Shown here: in pieces, positions 16,715 to 25,149 of the stretch
Layout: the number at the start of each line of letters is the position of its first letter
How positions within the stretch are numbered: position 1 is the first letter of the stretch
Source of the DNA: Flavobacterium hibernum
Lineage (GTDB): Bacteria > Bacteroidota > Bacteroidia > Flavobacteriales > Flavobacteriaceae
NCBI RefSeq assembly: GCF_000832125.1
Contig: NZ_JPRK01000020.1
Coordinates: 1 to 64,000 of the forward strand
Direction: 5' to 3'
DNA length: 64,000 nucleotides
Notes under the pieces: generated by a model
Seen by the model: the letters and a program-made list of their open reading frames with translations, nothing else
Told to the model about the DNA's origin: nothing
Database searches by the model: none
Program-made: the position numbers and the translations under genes

Positions 16715-17399
16715 AGATTTAAAACAAGAATGTTACGAAGCCAATATGCAGTTAAACGCATTGAATTTGGTGGTCTATACATTCGGAAATGTAAGCGCAG
16801 TAGATAGAGAAAATGGTGTTTTTGCCATTAAACCAAGCGGTGTTCCTTACGAAGATTTAAAATCCGAAGATATTGTAATTGTCGATTTTGATAATAACAT
16901 TATCGAAGGAACAATGCGTCCGTCATCAGACACCAAAACGCACGCTTATTTATATAAAAACTGGCCAAATATCGGAGGCGTTGCACATACGCACGCAACC
17001 TATTCAGTAGCTTGGGCGCAATCGCAACAAGATATTCCAATTTTCGGAACCACACATGCAGATCATTTAACAGCAGATATTCCGTGCGCACCGCCAATGG
17101 CAGATGCACTTATTGAAGGAAACTACGAACACAATACCGGAATTCAGATTTTGGATTGTTTCAAAGAAAAAAATCTTTCATACGAAGAAGTAGAAATGGT
17201 TTTGATTGGAAATCATGGTCCGTTTGCATGGGGAAAAAATGCAGCAAAAGCAGTTTATAACAGTAAGGTTCTGGAAGTTGTAGCCGAAATGGCGTACCTG
17301 ACTTTACAAATAAACCCAAATGCACCAAGATTAAAAGATTCATTAATAAAGAAACATTACAATCGTAAACACGGAAAAGATTCGTATTACGGACAGTAG
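16698..17399 (+). CDS. araD: L-ribulose-5-phosphate 4-epimerase
   Basis: A 233-aa class II aldolase-fold enzyme, the size of E. coli AraD. It epimerises L-ribulose-5-phosphate to D-xylulose-5-phosphate at a zinc centre. Zinc ligands His97 and His99 are in GGVAHTHATYS and His173 in IGNHGPFAWG. PSSDTKTH (75-82) binds the phosphate and Asp122 in HADHLTAD is the likely catalytic acid. It overlaps the end of araB. The product enters the pentose phosphate pathway; transketolase and transaldolase genes are not in this window. Confidence 0.96.
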   Translation: MSSQYKDLKQECYEANMQLNALNLVVYTFGNVSAVDRENGVFAIKPSGVPYEDLKSEDIVIVDFDNNIIEGTMRPSSDTKTHAYLYKNWPNIGGVAHTHATYSVAWAQSQQDIPIFGTTHADHLTADIPCAPPMADALIEGNYEHNTGIQILDCFKEKNLSYEEVEMVLIGNHGPFAWGKNAAKAVYNSKVLEVVAEMAYLTLQINPNAPRLKDSLIKKHYNRKHGKDSYYGQ

Positions 17400-17403
17400 A
17401 AAA

Positions 17404-17562
17404 TTTGTTTCAGGTTTCAGGTTTTTTTTGTTTCAAGTTGTTGGAACGTGAAAATTGGAACGTGAACATGAAACAGATAAAACAAAAATAATAACATAAC
17501 AATAAGATTTTCGGCATTTCAAAACTTGAAACTTGAAACAAAGAAAACTTGAAACAAAATAA
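17404..17562. repeat. GTTTCAAG/CTTGAAAC repeat before araA
   Basis: The gap between araD and araA is built from repeated words: gtttcaggtttcagg on the left, gtttcaagttgttggaac, and aaacttgaaacttgaaac with a further cttgaaac on the right. The arms are inverted relative to each other, so the RNA could fold. It probably does not separate the araBD and araA transcripts fully, since no T-run terminator is seen. Confidence 0.5.
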
Positions 17563-17565
17563 AAA

Positions 17566-19074
17566 ATGATAGATATATCTCAAAAAGAAGTATGGTTTGT
17601 AGTAGGAAGCCAGGAATTATACGGTGAAGAAACACTAAGAAAAGTAGCAGAACATTCGCAGATAATTGCAAAAGGATTGGATGCTTCATCTAGTATTCCG
17701 GTAAAAGTGGTTTATAAAGATGTGGTAAAATCTCCATCTCAGATATTAGACGTTTGTTTAGCAGCAAATTCGGCTAAAAACTGTATCGGAATTATTGCGT
17801 GGATGCATACTTTTTCACCAGCAAAAATGTGGATTGGCGGTTTGAGTATTCTAAAAAAACCATTATGTCATTTACACACACAATATAATGCTGAAATTCC
17901 GTGGGGATCTATTGACATGGATTTCATGAACTTAAACCAATCTGCTCACGGAGATCGTGAATTTGGTTTCATCATGTCAAGAATGCGTAAAAAACGTAAA
18001 GTTGTTGTAGGACATTGGGAAGATGAAAGAGTTCAGAAAAAATTAGGTATCTGGTCAAGAGTTGTACTTGGATGGGACGAACTTCAAAACTTAAAAGTGG
18101 CTCGTATTGGAGACAATATGCGTGAAGTTGCCGTTACAGAAGGAGACAAAGTTGAAGCTCAAATTCGTTTTGGAGTTTCCGTAAACGGATTCGATTCATC
18201 GGATGTTACCAAACATATTGAAAAAGTTACAGACCAACAATTAGCTGATTTATTGGCAGTTTATGAGTCATCTTATACTTTAACTGATTCTTTAAAAGAA
18301 GGTGGAGCGCAAAGAAGTTCTTTAGTTGAAGCGGCAAAAATTGAATTAGGTTTAAGAGCTTTCCTTGAAGAAGGAGGTTTCGGAGCTTTTACAGATACAT
18401 TCGAAAACCTTGGTGCTTGGAAACAACTTCCTGGAATCGCAACACAAAGATTAATGGCCGACGGTTATGGTTTTGGTGGTGAAGGCGACTGGAAAACCGC
18501 TGCAATGGTGAGAGCATTAAAAGTAATGAATATTGGTCTTGAAGGAGGAACTTCTTTCATGGAAGATTATACATACCATTTCACGCCTCAAAAATCATAT
18601 GTTTTAGGATCGCACATGTTAGAAATTTGTCCTTCAATTGCTGATGGAAAACCTTCTTGTGAAGTGCATCCTTTAGGAATTGGAGGAAAAGAAGATCCGG
18701 CTCGTTTGGTATTTAATTCCCCTGCAGGAGATGCAATCAATGTTTCTTTGGTTGATATGGGAACTCGTTTTCGTTTGATTGTAAACGAAGTTGAAGCTAT
18801 TAAACCATTGGCAGAATTACCAAAATTACCTGTTGCCAGAGTTCTATGGGATTGCAAACCAAATCTGGATATAGCTGCAACAGCATGGATTCTTGCCGGA
18901 GGAGCGCATCACACCGTTTACAGTCAGTCATTAACAACAGAATATATGGAGGATTTTGCTGATATTGCCGGAATTGAATTATTGGTTATTGATGAAAAAA
19001 CTACGGTAAGAGACTTTAAAGATAAGATTAATGCTAATGAAGCGTATTTTCATTTGTTTCAGCATGGACTTTAA
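17566..19074 (+). CDS. araA: L-arabinose isomerase
   Basis: A 502-aa enzyme (typical AraA is about 500 aa) converting L-arabinose to L-ribulose with a divalent metal, first step of the cytoplasmic pathway. Visible signatures: VWFVVGSQELYGEETLR at the start, WMHTFSPAKMWIGGL, HLHTQYNAEIPW, the metal-site region GFGGEGDWKTAAMVR with Glu, EGGTSFMEDYTYHF with Glu, and the late His in LGSHMLEICPS and GGAHHTVYS. It follows araB-araD on the same strand after a 166-nt repeat-filled spacer. With araB and araD it makes a complete L-arabinose to D-xylulose-5-phosphate route. Confidence 0.97.
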   Translation: MIDISQKEVWFVVGSQELYGEETLRKVAEHSQIIAKGLDASSSIPVKVVYKDVVKSPSQILDVCLAANSAKNCIGIIAWMHTFSPAKMWIGGLSILKKPLCHLHTQYNAEIPWGSIDMDFMNLNQSAHGDREFGFIMSRMRKKRKVVVGHWEDERVQKKLGIWSRVVLGWDELQNLKVARIGDNMREVAVTEGDKVEAQIRFGVSVNGFDSSDVTKHIEKVTDQQLADLLAVYESSYTLTDSLKEGGAQRSSLVEAAKIELGLRAFLEEGGFGAFTDTFENLGAWKQLPGIATQRLMADGYGFGGEGDWKTAAMVRALKVMNIGLEGGTSFMEDYTYHFTPQKSYVLGSHMLEICPSIADGKPSCEVHPLGIGGKEDPARLVFNSPAGDAINVSLVDMGTRFRLIVNEVEAIKPLAELPKLPVARVLWDCKPNLDIAATAWILAGGAHHTVYSQSLTTEYMEDFADIAGIELLVIDEKTTVRDFKDKINANEAYFHLFQHGL

Positions 19075-19077
19075 TTA

Positions 19078-19116
19078 AAGGTGCAAAGGTTCAAAGAAGC
19101 AAAGGTTCAGAGTTTT
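19078..19116. repeat. AAAGGTTCA-type intergenic repeat
   Basis: Repeated words gtgcaaaggttcaaag and aagcaaaggttcagag, the same family as at 24140-24185. Low-complexity intergenic sequence with no gene. Confidence 0.4.
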
Positions 19117-19171
19117 TTGCTACTTTTAACATCTAACATTTTACTTTTTACAAATCAAAAAAATATCATTT

Positions 19172-20356
19172 ATGAATGTAATAAAACGATGTGTTTTTGG
19201 AATCGGCCTGTTGAGTTTGGCGGCAATTTCAGTTCAATGCAAAAACGATAAAAAAATGGATAACGCTACAGTTTCTTCAGATCAAAAAGCTACAGTTACA
19301 ATCGAAAAATCTTCTTATGGGACAACTGCAAAAGGAGAAAAAGTAGACAGTTACAAATTAAAAAACCAAAATGGGATGGAAGTTGATATCATCACTTTTG
19401 GAGGAAGAATTACAGATTTGAAAGTGCCTAATAAAGAAGGAGTTTCAGAAAATGTAGTAATCGGATTTAATTCTTTGGCACAATACGAAAAAGAAAATCC
19501 TTTCTTCGGAGCTTTGATTGGAAGATATGGAAATAGAATCGCAAAAGGAAAATTCTCTTTAGACGGAAAAGAATATCAATTGGCTATAAATAATGCACCA
19601 AACGCTTTGCACGGTGGACCGCAAGGATATTTTAACGTCGTTTGGAAAGCCGATGAGGCTAAATCCGGAGAAACAGCTTCTTTAAAATTATCGTATTTAA
19701 GCAAAGATATGGAAGAAGGATATCCTGGAAATTTACAGGTTTTTGTTACTTATACTTTGACAAATGATAATCAATTAGAAGTTTTGTATGAAGCTACAAC
19801 AGATAAGAAAACGGTAGTGAATTTAACGCAACATTCGTATTTTAATTTATCTGGAGATTTCACCAAAACAATCTTAGATCACGAATTAACTTTAAATGCT
19901 GATAAAATTGTTCCGGTTGATGCAACTTTAATTCCAACAGGAAAATTAGAAGATGTTGCGAATACGCCTTTCGATTTCAGAACGCCAAAATTAATTGGAA
20001 AAGACATCAATGCTAAAAACGAACAATTAGAAAGAGGAAAAGGTTACGATCATTGTTGGGTATTGAACAATCCTGAAAAAGGAAAAACAATAATTGCAAA
20101 AGTATATCACGCGCCAAGCGGAAGAATTTTGGAAGTAACAACAGACGAACCAGGAATTCAGTTTTACTCAGGAAATTTCCTTGACGGAACTTTACCAACG
20201 CCTAAAGGCGGAACATTTGGTCACAGAACCGCACTTTGTCTGGAAACAGAACATTATCCGGATTCTCCAAATCAGAAAAACTTTCCAACAACGGTTTTAA
20301 ACCCGGGAGAAAATTATAAAACTAAAACTACTTTTAAATTCTCAGTGAAGAAATAG
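19172..20356 (+). CDS. aldose 1-epimerase lipoprotein
   Basis: A 394-aa galactose-mutarotase-family protein. The N terminus is a lipoprotein signal peptide with the lipobox Val-Gln-Cys at about residues 21-23 (LAAISVQC-KND), so it should be anchored in the envelope. Motifs: FGALIGRYGNRIAKG, NALHGGPQGYF, LTQHSYFNLSG with the catalytic His, and ALCLETEHYPDSPNQ with the catalytic Glu. It sits 97 nt after araA and probably mutarotates arabinose or other sugars in the periplasm before uptake. It differs from the cytoplasmic GalM at 9410 by the export signal. A strong terminator follows, which marks the end of the arabinose block. Confidence 0.92.
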   Translation: MNVIKRCVFGIGLLSLAAISVQCKNDKKMDNATVSSDQKATVTIEKSSYGTTAKGEKVDSYKLKNQNGMEVDIITFGGRITDLKVPNKEGVSENVVIGFNSLAQYEKENPFFGALIGRYGNRIAKGKFSLDGKEYQLAINNAPNALHGGPQGYFNVVWKADEAKSGETASLKLSYLSKDMEEGYPGNLQVFVTYTLTNDNQLEVLYEATTDKKTVVNLTQHSYFNLSGDFTKTILDHELTLNADKIVPVDATLIPTGKLEDVANTPFDFRTPKLIGKDINAKNEQLERGKGYDHCWVLNNPEKGKTIIAKVYHAPSGRILEVTTDEPGIQFYSGNFLDGTLPTPKGGTFGHRTALCLETEHYPDSPNQKNFPTTVLNPGENYKTKTTFKFSVKK

Positions 20357-20394
20357 TTTTAGGATTTGTTTATTAGTTCAGTAATTCTCTAAAG

Positions 20395-20427
20395 AACCTC
20401 GTAAGTTATACTTGCGAGGTTTTTTTA
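20395..20427 (+). terminator. intrinsic terminator after the mutarotase gene
   Basis: AACCTCGTAAG pairs with CTTGCGAGGTT around a 5-nt loop and is followed by a run of seven to eight T. It ends the arabinose block. Confidence 0.85.
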
Positions 20428-20464
20428 TTTGTAATTATTAAAACGCATTACGATTTGTAAGGAT

Positions 20465-20497
20465 TTTGTTAATTTATTCAATTATTTGATATATTTG
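20465..20497 (+). promoter_or_regulatory. promoter of the alpha/beta hydrolase gene
   Basis: TTTG at 20465-20468, 21 nt spacer, TATATTTG at 20490-20497. This is one of the clearest TTTG/TAnnTTTG promoters in the window. The start codon is 31 nt downstream. Confidence 0.65.
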
Positions 20498-20527
20498 AGG
20501 GATAATTATTGTAAAAACTATTAGTAA

Positions 20528-21406
20528 ATGAAAAACCCAATTAAAGCATTACTTCTGTTATTAACATCTTCAGTATTTGGAATAGCAAATGCTCAGGTTC
20601 AGATGAATTCTAAATTTGACACGCCTTATGGTAACAATACCGCTGTTGGAAAGTTTGTCGAACTCAATGGAGCTAAAATCTATTATGAAGAATATGGAAA
20701 AGGAGAACCGTTGTTATTGATTCATGGAAATAGTGGAAGTATTGAAACAATGGGAAATCAGATTGCTTATTTTAAAAGTAAATACAGAGTAATTGCTCTT
20801 GATAGTAGAGGACAAGGCAAATCGGAGTTGAAAACAGATTCTTTAACATTTGTCCAAATGACAAAAGATACTGAAGCATTAGTTAATCACTTAAAACTGG
20901 ATTCAATAAGTATTATTGGATGGAGTGACGGAGGAATTGTTGGATTACAAATGGGGATTTCAGGGAAATCAAAAATAAAGAAAATCATAGCGATGGGTGC
21001 CAATTTACGACCTGATTCTACTGCTATTTATTCATGGGCGGTAAAAGGTCTTCAGAACGAGAGAAAAGTGTTTAGTGCAAAAATTAAAGAAAAAGACACT
21101 AGCGAGAACTGGAATCTGCTGAAACAAATTTCTGGACTTTTAGCAGATCAGCCTAATATTGCAGCAAAAGATTTATCAAAAATTAAAGCAAAAGTGCTTG
21201 TAATAGCAGGAGATAGAGACGTAATCAGAAATGAGCATACGGTTGAAATTTTCGAAAATATACCTAAAGCACAGCTATGTATTATGCCTGGAGAGACCCA
21301 TTTTGCGCCGGCTTCAAGTCCGGAAGTATTTAATGCAATAGCCAATAAATTTTTATCAGAACCTTTTAAAAGACCAGATTCAGATTTTACTAAATGGGAT
21401 AAATAA
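20528..21406 (+). CDS. exported alpha/beta hydrolase
   Basis: A 292-aa alpha/beta-hydrolase-fold protein. A signal peptide covers about residues 1-22 (ending GIANA-Q), so it is periplasmic. LLLIHGNSG carries the oxyanion loop; the nucleophile elbow is GWSDGG in SIIGWSDGGIVG; the acid Asp is in AGDRDVI and the His in GETHFAP. These four elements make a complete Ser-Asp-His esterase or lipase type. The natural substrate cannot be told from sequence. It has its own promoter and stands between the arabinose genes and osmC, with no operon partner. Confidence 0.85.
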   Translation: MKNPIKALLLLLTSSVFGIANAQVQMNSKFDTPYGNNTAVGKFVELNGAKIYYEEYGKGEPLLLIHGNSGSIETMGNQIAYFKSKYRVIALDSRGQGKSELKTDSLTFVQMTKDTEALVNHLKLDSISIIGWSDGGIVGLQMGISGKSKIKKIIAMGANLRPDSTAIYSWAVKGLQNERKVFSAKIKEKDTSENWNLLKQISGLLADQPNIAAKDLSKIKAKVLVIAGDRDVIRNEHTVEIFENIPKAQLCIMPGETHFAPASSPEVFNAIANKFLSEPFKRPDSDFTKWDK

Positions 21407-21432
21407 AATTGGATCAACAGAATTGTGTTATT

Positions 21433-21476
21433 TTAGCCATGAATTTCAACTTTATTTAATTCGTGGCTAAAAAAAC
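21433..21476. repeat. inverted repeat TTAGCCATGAATT / AATTCGTGGCTAA
   Basis: 13-nt arms with one G-T wobble around a 12-nt loop; no T-run on the plus strand. The words CACGAATT and GTGGC also make up the perfect inverted repeat at 63018-63076, so this may be a member of the same dispersed repeat. It may also help end the hydrolase transcript. Confidence 0.5.
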
Positions 21477-21481
21477 AAAAA

Positions 21482-21946
21482 ATGACTTTCAAACACATAT
21501 TCAAAGTAGCATTAAATTGGACTTCGAAAAAAGAGGAAAAATCAACTTCAAAAATTCACAACAAAACACATCAAATTAAAATTGATGGAAAACCTGTTTT
21601 AGATGTTTCTGCTGCAAAAGCTTTCAAAGGCGATCCGAAATTATATAATCCTGAAGATTTGTTGTTAAGTAGTTTGGTTTCCTGTCATATGATGTCCTAC
21701 TTATATGTTTGTTCTCAAAACGGAATAGAAGTTCTCGAATATTTAGACAATGCCGAGGCAACGCTTGAAGTTTCAGCATCGGGAAGTGGACGTTTTGTTG
21801 AGGTTAGGTTAAAGCCTATAGTGAAAATTTCAAATCCAGACCAAATAGAATTGGCTTTGGATTTACATTTTAAAGCAAATCAATTGTGTTTTATTGCTAA
21901 TTCCTGCAATTTTCCTGTTTTGCATGAGGCTAGTTGTGAAGTTTAA
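21482..21946 (+). CDS. OsmC-family peroxiredoxin-like protein
   Basis: A 154-aa OsmC/Ohr-fold protein. The two family cysteines are in SLVSCHMMSYL (about residue 63) and ANSCNFPVLHEASC (about 140). In OsmC-type enzymes these reduce organic hydroperoxides with help of a thiol donor. PEDLLLSSLVSCHMM is the family's central signature. The N-terminal 30 residues are charged and match no motif I know. Cytoplasmic. It follows the alpha/beta hydrolase by 75 nt on the same strand. A detoxification role is inferred from the family. Confidence 0.88.
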   Translation: MTFKHIFKVALNWTSKKEEKSTSKIHNKTHQIKIDGKPVLDVSAAKAFKGDPKLYNPEDLLLSSLVSCHMMSYLYVCSQNGIEVLEYLDNAEATLEVSASGSGRFVEVRLKPIVKISNPDQIELALDLHFKANQLCFIANSCNFPVLHEASCEV

Positions 21947-22048
21947 TAATTTATTTGAACCGTATGAGTTATATAAGTAAATATTGATCTTACGTTATAT
22001 ACCATCTTGTAAATGAACTTATATGGTTTAAAATAGCATAAAACCAAA

Positions 22049-22075
22049 AAAACCTCTTCTTTCGAAGAGGTTTTT
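22049..22075 (-). terminator. terminator of the tRNA-Leu gene
   Basis: AACCTCTTC and GAAGAGGTT around a short loop. On the minus strand, right after the tRNA 3' end, it is followed by a T-run. Confidence 0.8.
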
Positions 22076-22076
22076 G

Positions 22077-22156
22077 TACCCGGAGCCGGAGTCGAACCGG
22101 CACGGTTTCCCACAGGTGTTTGAGACCAGCGCGTCTACCAATTCCGCCATCCGGGC
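22077..22156 (-). tRNA. tRNA-Leu (CAA)
   Basis: The minus strand reads GCCCGGATGGCGGAATTGG..., a type II tRNA of about 80 nt with a long variable arm. The anticodon loop CTCAAAC gives CAA, decoding UUG. The T loop GTTCGACTC and the 7-bp acceptor GCCCGGA/TCCGGGT (with a terminal G-U) are seen. The 3' CCA is not encoded. Confidence 0.95.
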
Positions 22157-22327
22157 TTAGCAGACGAAAAAATAACTAATAAATTAATTATTTTAACGCA
22201 ATAGAATAAGTTAATTATGATGTCATAACTGTGCTTATTCCTTTAACACGGTGCAAATGTAAAAAATAAAATTAAAAATTCTAATAAAAATACTTAATTT
22301 TTTCCTTTCAGTGTCCAATAAATTTTC

Positions 22328-22335
22328 TAAATTTG
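22328..22335 (+). promoter_or_regulatory. -7 box of prs
   Basis: TAAATTTG matches TAnnTTTG exactly, 51 nt before the prs ATG. The leader in between is very rich in A and C (acacacaactaactacaaaac), like the purF leader. Confidence 0.55.
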
Positions 22336-22386
22336 CACCTCGTTAAAACGAAGCACACACAACTAACTACAAAACAACAAATTATA

Positions 22387-23328
22387 ATGTCGCACCTAGA
22401 ACCAGAAGCTAAAATTTTTGCTTGTTCACAAAGTGTTTATCTTGCAGAAAAAATTGCAGAACAATACGGAATTCCGTTAGGAAAAGTAACTATGTCAACG
22501 TATAGTGATGGAGAATTTCAACCATCTTACGAAGAATCAATTAGAGGATTACGCGTTTTTATCGTGTGCTCAACTTTTCCAACTGCTGATAATTTGATGG
22601 AATTGTTATTAATGATTGATGCAGCAAAACGCGCATCAGCAAGACACATTACAGCTGTTATGCCTTATTTTGGTTGGGCAAGACAAGATAGAAAAGATAA
22701 ACCAAGAGTTCCGATTGGGGCAAAATTAGTAGCTAATTTATTAGATGCTGCCGGAGCAACAAGAGTAATGACAATGGATTTGCATGCAGATCAAATTCAA
22801 GGGTTTTTCGAAAAACCAGTAGATCATTTATTTGCATCTACAATCTTTTTACCATATGTAGAAAGTTTAAAGTTAGAAAATCTAACAATTGCATCTCCAG
22901 ATATGGGAGGTTCAAAAAGAGCATATGCTTACTCTAAGTTTTTAGAATCAGATGTAGTAATCTGTTACAAACAAAGAAAAGCAGCCAACGTTATCGACAC
23001 TATGGAATTAATTGGTGAAGTAAAAGGTCGTAACGTAATATTAGTAGACGACATGATCGATACTGGTGGTACATTAGCAAAAGCTGCCGATTTAATGATC
23101 GAAAAAGGAGCGTTAAGCGTTAGAGCAATTTGTACACACGCCATTTTATCAGGTGACGCATACGAAAAAATTGAAAACTCAAAATTAAGTGAGTTAATAG
23201 TTACCGATTCTATTCCGTTAAAGAGAGAATCAAAGAAAATAAAAGTCGTGAGTTGTGCACCTCTTTTTGCTGAAGTAATGCACATGGTGCACCACAACAA
23301 TTCCATTAGTGGAAAATTTATTATGTAA
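22387..23328 (+). CDS. prs: ribose-phosphate pyrophosphokinase
   Basis: A 313-aa enzyme from the ATG at 22387 (MSHLEPEAKIFACSQS); the open frame extends 18 codons upstream but that part lies partly in the promoter. It makes PRPP from ribose-5-phosphate and ATP, feeding purine, pyrimidine, His and Trp synthesis. The ATP-binding region has YFGWARQDRKDKPR, with MDLHADQIQGFF as the PRPP synthase signature and NVILVDDMIDTGGTLAKAAD as the ribose-phosphate loop. The length fits the usual 310-320 aa. It is followed by rplY, a common flavobacterial order. Confidence 0.96.
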   Translation: MSHLEPEAKIFACSQSVYLAEKIAEQYGIPLGKVTMSTYSDGEFQPSYEESIRGLRVFIVCSTFPTADNLMELLLMIDAAKRASARHITAVMPYFGWARQDRKDKPRVPIGAKLVANLLDAAGATRVMTMDLHADQIQGFFEKPVDHLFASTIFLPYVESLKLENLTIASPDMGGSKRAYAYSKFLESDVVICYKQRKAANVIDTMELIGEVKGRNVILVDDMIDTGGTLAKAADLMIEKGALSVRAICTHAILSGDAYEKIENSKLSELIVTDSIPLKRESKKIKVVSCAPLFAEVMHMVHHNNSISGKFIM

Positions 23329-23330
23329 AA

Positions 23331-23415
23331 GCTATATGCTTTGGGCTTTAAGCCGTAAGCTATATCACTTTACAAAAAGCCTAAGGCCCAGTGCTTAAAG
23401 CTTAAAGCAGTGTAT
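23331..23415. repeat. GCTTTAAGC-type repeat between prs and rplY
   Basis: Interlocking words gctatatgctttgggctttaagcc, gtaagctatat and cagtgcttaaagcttaaagcagtg. Several small inverted pairs (GGGCTT/AAGCC, CACTGC-like ends) suggest a structured or decayed repeat; no gene. Confidence 0.4.
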
Positions 23416-23443
23416 ATTATTTAATAACTATATTTTTTTTACA

Positions 23444-24055
23444 ATGAAATCGATTACAATTAAAGGATCAGAAAGAGAAAGCGTGGGCAAAGTGTCAACT
23501 AAAGCCTTACGTAATGCTGGAGCGGTTCCTTGCGTGTTATACGGAGGAAATCAGGCAGTACACTTCTCAGCAGACGCTGCAGCGTTCAAAAACTTGGTTT
23601 ACACTCCAAACGCACACACAGTTGTGATTGAGCTTGGAAAAGGAAAATCATTCAATGCAATTTTGCAAGACATTCAAGTACACCCAGTATCTGACAAAAT
23701 TTTACACATTGACTTCTTTCAATTATTTGATGACAAAGAAATCACTATGGAAGTTCCAGTAAAAATCGTTGGTACATCTAAAGGTGTTCTTGCTGGAGGT
23801 GTTTTACGTTTAAACACTCGTAAATTAAAAGTTAAAGCTTTACCTAAAGATCTTCCTGATTTTGTTGAAGCTGACATTACTCCACTTGAAATGGGTAACA
23901 AATTATACGTTACTAAAGTGGGTTCTCCAGAATTCAAAATTATGCACCCAGAGAACACTGTTGTTGCTCAAGTAAGAATCTCTCGTGCTGCTATGAAAGC
24001 TGCTCAAGAAGCTGCAAAAGCTGCAAAAGCTCCTGCAAAAGGAAAGAAAAAATAA
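23444..24055 (+). CDS. rplY: 50S ribosomal protein L25/Ctc
   Basis: A 203-aa long-form L25 (general stress protein Ctc type). The N-terminal domain (1-90) binds 5S rRNA; it has KSITIKGSERESVGKVSTK, NAGAVPCVLYGG and HPVSDKILHIDFFQL. The C-terminal domain (95-185) has VPVKIVGTSKGVLAGGVL. The tail is a Lys/Ala-rich extension (KAAKAPAKGKKK), frequent in Bacteroidetes. It forms a probable unit with prs, 115 nt apart, and is followed by a strong terminator. Confidence 0.95.
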   Translation: MKSITIKGSERESVGKVSTKALRNAGAVPCVLYGGNQAVHFSADAAAFKNLVYTPNAHTVVIELGKGKSFNAILQDIQVHPVSDKILHIDFFQLFDDKEITMEVPVKIVGTSKGVLAGGVLRLNTRKLKVKALPKDLPDFVEADITPLEMGNKLYVTKVGSPEFKIMHPENTVVAQVRISRAAMKAAQEAAKAAKAPAKGKKK

Positions 24056-24073
24056 TTTTTTTCAAATCAATAC

Positions 24074-24111
24074 AAAAAGCATCAATCGAAAGATTGGTGC
24101 TTTTTTTTTGT
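24074..24111 (+). terminator. intrinsic terminator of rplY
   Basis: GCATCAATC-GAAA-GATTGGTGC stem-loop with a tetraloop, followed by nine T. Confidence 0.9.
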
Positions 24112-24137
24112 TTTAAAGGTTTTGAGTTGTTAAGATG

Positions 24138-24275
24138 CTGAGGTTCTGAGAAAAGGTTCAAAGGGGAAAGGTTCAAAGGTGTAAAGTAAGAGATCAGTGT
24201 TAATCTGCTTAAATCTTCGTGATCATCGTACCATTCTTAGCGTACGTTGCGTAAACCTTTGCGGACATTGCGGTT
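24138..24275. repeat. AAAGGTTC and TTTGCGG intergenic repeat words
   Basis: The 225-nt gap before pth holds aaaggttcaaagg twice (24152-24185) and later cctttgcggacattgcgg. No open frame of interest. Both word types occur elsewhere in the window (19078 and 58044). Confidence 0.4.
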
Positions 24276-24324
24276 AAGAATAAATTATCTAATTGACACA
24301 TTTTCTAATTACCAACATTAATCC

Positions 24325-24332
24325 TATTTTTG
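24325..24332 (+). promoter_or_regulatory. -7 box directly before pth
   Basis: TATTTTTG matches TAnnTTTG and ends 4 nt before the first ATG of pth. A transcript from here would begin at or inside that start codon, so the first ATG is either leaderless or unused. Confidence 0.5.
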
Positions 24333-24336
24333 TATC

Positions 24337-25011
24337 ATGATAAAATGGATAACAGAACTGTTTTCATCAACACAAAAAGAAGAGAACATCGATAATATGA
24401 AACCGGAGGTTCACGAACACCAAAAAAACAATATAAAAAACGTGAGTAAAAAATATTTAATTGTCGGACTTGGTAATATTGGTGCCGAATACGTAAATAC
24501 AAGACATAACATAGGTTTTAAAGTGCTGGATTTTTTAGCTAAAAAAGAAGGGCTTTCGTTCGAAACCGTTAAACTGGGTTCTTTGGCCGAATATAAATTT
24601 AAAGGAAGAACATTTCTTCTGCTAAAGCCAAATACTTATATGAATCTAAGCGGTAAAGCAGTTAAATACTGGATGGACAAAGAAAACATTCCGTTAGAGA
24701 ATATTTTAGTTATCACAGACGATTTAAATCTCTCATTCGGAACAATTCGCATTAAGCCAAAAGGGAGCGATGGAGGTCATAACGGACTTAAAAATATCAA
24801 TCTAGTTTTAAATACGCAGCAATACACTCGTTTTAGATTTGGTATAAGTGACCAGTTCAAAAAAGGGCAACAAGTAGATTACGTTTTAGGTGATTGGGAT
24901 GAAGAAGAGAAAGCGAAATTACCGGAACGTTTAGAAGTTGCGTCAGAAATTATCAAATCATTTGGAACTGCCGGATTAGAAAATACAATGACAACTTTTA
25001 ACGGAAAATAA
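24337..25011 (+). CDS. pth: peptidyl-tRNA hydrolase
   Basis: A 224-aa protein with the Pth domain from about residue 40 (KKYLIVGLGNIGAEYVNTRHN). It releases peptides from stalled peptidyl-tRNA. The catalytic His is in NTRHNIGF, the Asn in KPNTYMNLSGKAV, the Asp in VITDDLNLSFG, and GSDGGHNGLKNI is the late signature. The first 36 residues are a charged extension absent from E. coli Pth. Given the -7 box just upstream, the start may instead be ATG 24397 or GTG 24442; the later starts give about 204 and 189 aa, closer to the family. The first ATG is kept here as the longest frame. Confidence 0.93.
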   Translation: MIKWITELFSSTQKEENIDNMKPEVHEHQKNNIKNVSKKYLIVGLGNIGAEYVNTRHNIGFKVLDFLAKKEGLSFETVKLGSLAEYKFKGRTFLLLKPNTYMNLSGKAVKYWMDKENIPLENILVITDDLNLSFGTIRIKPKGSDGGHNGLKNINLVLNTQQYTRFRFGISDQFKKGQQVDYVLGDWDEEEKAKLPERLEVASEIIKSFGTAGLENTMTTFNGK

Positions 25012-25106
25012 AGATTTACAGGTGTTTATGTGTTAAATAATCAAATAATCGATTAATCAAATCGAATTATAACGAAATAGTATTTTCTATTCCAAAGTTA
25101 AATGTC

Positions 25107-25114
25107 TAAATTTG
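25107..25114 (+). promoter_or_regulatory. -7 box of the superoxide dismutase gene
   Basis: TAAATTTG matches TAnnTTTG, 35 nt before the ATG. Confidence 0.5.
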
Positions 25115-25149
25115 AAATAAATTATTATAAATCATAAAATCATAATATC

